Source: Mitsuaria chitosanitabida ATCC BAA-476 = NBRC 102408 (GTDB lineage: Bacteria; Pseudomonadota; Gammaproteobacteria; Burkholderiales; Burkholderiaceae_C). Taken from it: a stretch of 64,000 nt of DNA. Below, in pieces: positions 62,048 through 64,000 of the stretch. Numbering within the stretch: position 1 is the stretch's first letter; the number at the start of each line of letters is the position of its first letter. The stretch lies in assembly GCF_001598255.1 (NCBI RefSeq), contig NZ_BCYP01000008.1, positions 1-64,000 of the forward strand. Direction: 5' to 3'. Below the pieces are notes generated by a model that ran no database searches, was not told the DNA's origin, and saw only the letters and a list, made by a program, of their open reading frames with translations. Made by a program: the position numbers and the translations under genes.

Positions 62048-62758
62048 ATGAAACGAAGAGTCCTGCTGGCGATGTCGGGCGCGCTGCCCGCGCTGTCGTC
62101 CGTTTCCGCCGTCTCGACCGCCCTCGGCGTCGCGGGCCCGGCCTTCGCGGCGCCGGCGTCCGCGGGGGGATGGCAACCCGTCGAGGGTCAGCATTACGAG
62201 AAGCTGGCCACCCCCCTTCCTTCGACCGGCGACGGTCGCATCGAGCTCGTCGAGTTCTTCTGGCTGGGCTGCGGCCATTGCCAGGCCTTCGATCCGGTCC
62301 TCGAGGCCTGGCACGCGCAGCGTCGCGATGTCGTCTCGCTGCGCCGCATCCACATCGCCGGCCGGGCGCAGGTCGTCGCGCATCAGCGCCTGTTCTTCGC
62401 GCTCCAGTCCCTCGGCGTTCAGGATCAACTGCGGCCGGTCGTCTTCGATCTGCTGCTGGGGCAGGGGAAGTCGTTGAACACCCCGCAGGAGCAGGCCACC
62501 GCCCTGGCCGGAGCCGGCATCGATCCGAAGCGGCTGATGGAGGCCTGCCAGTCCTTCTCCGTGGCCGCGAAATGCCAGCAGGCGAATCAGCTCCAGGAAC
62601 GCGCCGACGTGAACACCGTGCCCACGCTGATGGTCGGCGGCCGCTTCAAGACCTCGCCGAGCATGGCCGCCCGCGGCGCGCGACTCTCCGAGCAGGAGAG
62701 CGGTCGGCGCGCGCTGCAGGTCGTCGACGCGCTGCTCGCGGGGCCGCTGCGGGCGTAG
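62048..62758 (+). CDS. Thiol:disulfide interchange protein DsbA-like with CGHC site
   Basis: 236 aa from ATG 62048, with GGGAG seven bases upstream. A signal peptide (SSVSAVSTALGVAGPAFAAP) is followed by a DsbA thioredoxin/helical fold: active site FFWLGCGHCQAFDPV and cis-Pro loop NTVPTLMVGG. E. coli DsbA has CPHC; CGHC is the protein-disulfide-isomerase dipeptide and usually shifts redox potential. It forms disulfides in the periplasm. No dsbB adjacent. Confidence 0.92.
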   Translation: MKRRVLLAMSGALPALSSVSAVSTALGVAGPAFAAPASAGGWQPVEGQHYEKLATPLPSTGDGRIELVEFFWLGCGHCQAFDPVLEAWHAQRRDVVSLRRIHIAGRAQVVAHQRLFFALQSLGVQDQLRPVVFDLLLGQGKSLNTPQEQATALAGAGIDPKRLMEACQSFSVAAKCQQANQLQERADVNTVPTLMVGGRFKTSPSMAARGARLSEQESGRRALQVVDALLAGPLRA

Positions 62759-62833
62759 CGCCCGCGGGCCCGCGGTGGGGGGCTCACGCGGTGCCAGGAC
62801 GGGCGGGTGCGCACGATGGCACCTCGCCCCGTC

Positions 62834-64000
62834 TCAGCCTCGCAGCAGCGCCTGATACGCCTTGTGCTTGAACCGCTGCGCGTACGGATGCGAGTGTCCG
62901 AAATAGCGCTGGGTCAGCAGCACGGCCGCGATGCCGCGTCGCGGATGGATCCACCACAGCGTGCCCGCCAGGCCGCCCCAGCTGGCTTCCCCCGCGACCT
63001 CGGGCGGGTCGCCCGGTCCTGCGGATGTCCGCACCGCCGAGCCCAAACCGAATTGCCATCCCGGGAGGTCCGGCACATCGGGGAAGCGCACATGCAGGTC
63101 GCGCCCCAGCTGGTTGCTGAACATGAGGTCCAGCGTGGCCGGCTTGAGCAGCGTGGGTCCGCCGGGGATCAGACTGCGGATGAAGCGCGTCGAGTCCTCC
63201 AGCGTGCTCACCAGTCCGCCGCCGCCGGACTCGAGCGGCATGCGTCGCAGGTAGGCGCCGGGATAGGGCTTGTGGTCGGCGCGGGGCAGGCCGGGCTTGC
63301 TGTTGTCCATCAGGTCCGCGCCCTCGTAGAGCACCGTCAGACGGTCCTGCTTGTCCGGGGGCACGCAGAAGTCCGTGTCCACCATGTCCAGCGGCTCGAA
63401 GATGTGCCGGGCCAGGAACGCGCCGAAGCGCTCGCCGCTGACCACTTCCGCGAGGCGGCCGAGAACGTCCATGGACACCGAGTACTCCCATTGCGTGCCC
63501 GGATGGAAGCACAGCGGCAGCGGCTCGATCGCCTTCATCATGCCGGCCAGGTCCCGATGGGGACTGAGCACGGCGGCCCGCTGGTAGGCCCCGTGCATCG
63601 GTGTCCCTGGGTCGAAGACCCCGTAGGACAGCCCCGAGGTGTGCGTCAGCAGATGCCGCACCGTGATGGGCGAGCGGGCGGGCTCGGTGTCCGACAGATC
63701 CTTGGCGCCGGGGCGCAAGACCTGGCGCTCGGCGAGCTCGGGCAGGAAGGCGTCCACGCGGTCGTCCAGTCCGAGTCGACCTCGCTCCACCAGCAGCATG
63801 ACCGCGCAGGCGGTCACGAGCTTGGTGCTGGAGAACATCCGGAAGAGATGGTCCTCGCGCAGCGCGATGCCGGCCTCGCGGTCGGCGGCGCCGTAGCAGA
63901 AGCGGTCCACCACCTCGCGCCCGCGCAGCAGCACCGTGGAGACGCCTGGCAGGAACGCCTGGTCGACCTCGGCGCGCAGCGTGGCGTGCAGGGCGTCGAA
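62834..64000 (-). CDS. Beta-lactamase-fold serine hydrolase (5' end beyond window)
   Basis: Open to the right edge, so the start is outside; 388 residues visible. Class C beta-lactamase/EstB fold: catalytic Ser-x-x-Lys in FRMFSSTKLVTA, Tyr-containing WEYSVSMDVLGRLAEVVSG and the C-terminal GEASWGGLAGTLWWIHPRRG block. HTSGLSYGVFDP is also typical of EstB-like esterases/D-peptidases. It likely hydrolyses esters or peptides rather than conferring beta-lactam resistance. Confidence 0.9.
   Translation of the reverse strand, partial: FDALHATLRAEVDQAFLPGVSTVLLRGREVVDRFCYGAADREAGIALREDHLFRMFSSTKLVTACAVMLLVERGRLGLDDRVDAFLPELAERQVLRPGAKDLSDTEPARSPITVRHLLTHTSGLSYGVFDPGTPMHGAYQRAAVLSPHRDLAGMMKAIEPLPLCFHPGTQWEYSVSMDVLGRLAEVVSGERFGAFLARHIFEPLDMVDTDFCVPPDKQDRLTVLYEGADLMDNSKPGLPRADHKPYPGAYLRRMPLESGGGGLVSTLEDSTRFIRSLIPGGPTLLKPATLDLMFSNQLGRDLHVRFPDVPDLPGWQFGLGSAVRTSAGPGDPPEVAGEASWGGLAGTLWWIHPRRGIAAVLLTQRYFGHSHPYAQRFKHKAYQALLRG

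Noticed and set aside
62834-64000. Class C beta-lactamase (antibiotic resistance)
   Set aside because: Ser-x-x-Lys and the fold are present, but the overall pattern (HTSGLSYG, WGGLAGT) fits EstB-like esterases, and no AmpC-specific context exists.

Overview
The window looks like a chromosomal segment of a high-GC betaproteobacterium, most likely Burkholderiales close to Roseateles, Mitsuaria or Pelomonas. This rests on strong G/C third-position codon bias, the gene families present (a 3-hydroxyanthranilate meta-cleavage operon, HscC with a J-domain partner, SlyX, FeoAB, paired DEAD-box helicases) and GC-rich palindromic spacer repeats. No rRNA, tRNA, CRISPR array or intact insertion sequence was seen. 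The taxonomic call is an inference.

Left end (1-9.0 kb): the 3' part of a very large CdiA/FhaB-like hemagglutinin runs in from the left edge. It ends in a Hint autoprocessing domain and a toxin-like tip that resembles CdiA-CT tRNases. From about 5.1 kb the base composition drops. A cargo region follows: a candidate immunity gene 3 nt behind the toxin, a 45-bp copy of an internal cdiA segment, a CdiI-like orphan immunity gene, an IS3-type transposase relic, two unknown genes and the degenerate 3' end of a second copy of the CdiI-like gene. It reads as an immunity cassette array with recombination scars.

Housekeeping block (9.2-20 kb): an unknown protein, the Hsp70 paralogue HscC and a membrane J-domain-like partner; signal peptidase I; a YfcG-type glutathione transferase; slyX and a DUF885 protein; and feoAB behind a Fur-box-like site.

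Nucleoside salvage operon (20.2-28.9 kb, + strand): a BMP-family binding protein, double ABC ATPase and two permeases bring nucleosides in. Cytidine deaminase, purine-nucleoside phosphorylase, deoxyribose-phosphate aldolase and thymidine phosphorylase then break them down. A LacI/PurR-like palindrome lies upstream.

Middle (29-45 kb): a HicBA-type pair, an MHYT-GGDEF diguanylate cyclase, two acetyltransferases, an amino-acid permease, a branched-chain amino-acid binding protein, an alpha/beta hydrolase, a NarL-type regulator, translationally coupled dbpA and rhlE helicases, and a 434-bp near-perfect direct duplication carrying a small exported-protein gene. The duplication flanks a GNAT, a VOC protein and a methyltransferase.

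Catabolic operon (45.3-53.6 kb, - strand, with a divergent LysR gene): the enzymes for 3-hydroxyanthranilate -> 2-amino-3-carboxymuconate semialdehyde -> 2-aminomuconate -> 4-oxalocrotonate -> 2-oxopent-4-enoate and its hydration. Downstream are a DUF4863 protein, an FMN reductase and an FAH/SDR pair that resembles a non-phosphorylative deoxysugar-acid module. Short tandem repeats sit in several spacers.

Right end (55-64 kb): mostly unrelated small genes: DoxX, a pyridoxamine-oxidase-like protein, a PHB-depolymerase-like esterase, small membrane and zinc-ribbon proteins, a GFA protein, an endonuclease V-like protein, Skp, a DsbA with a CGHC site, and a beta-lactamase-fold serine hydrolase cut by the right edge.
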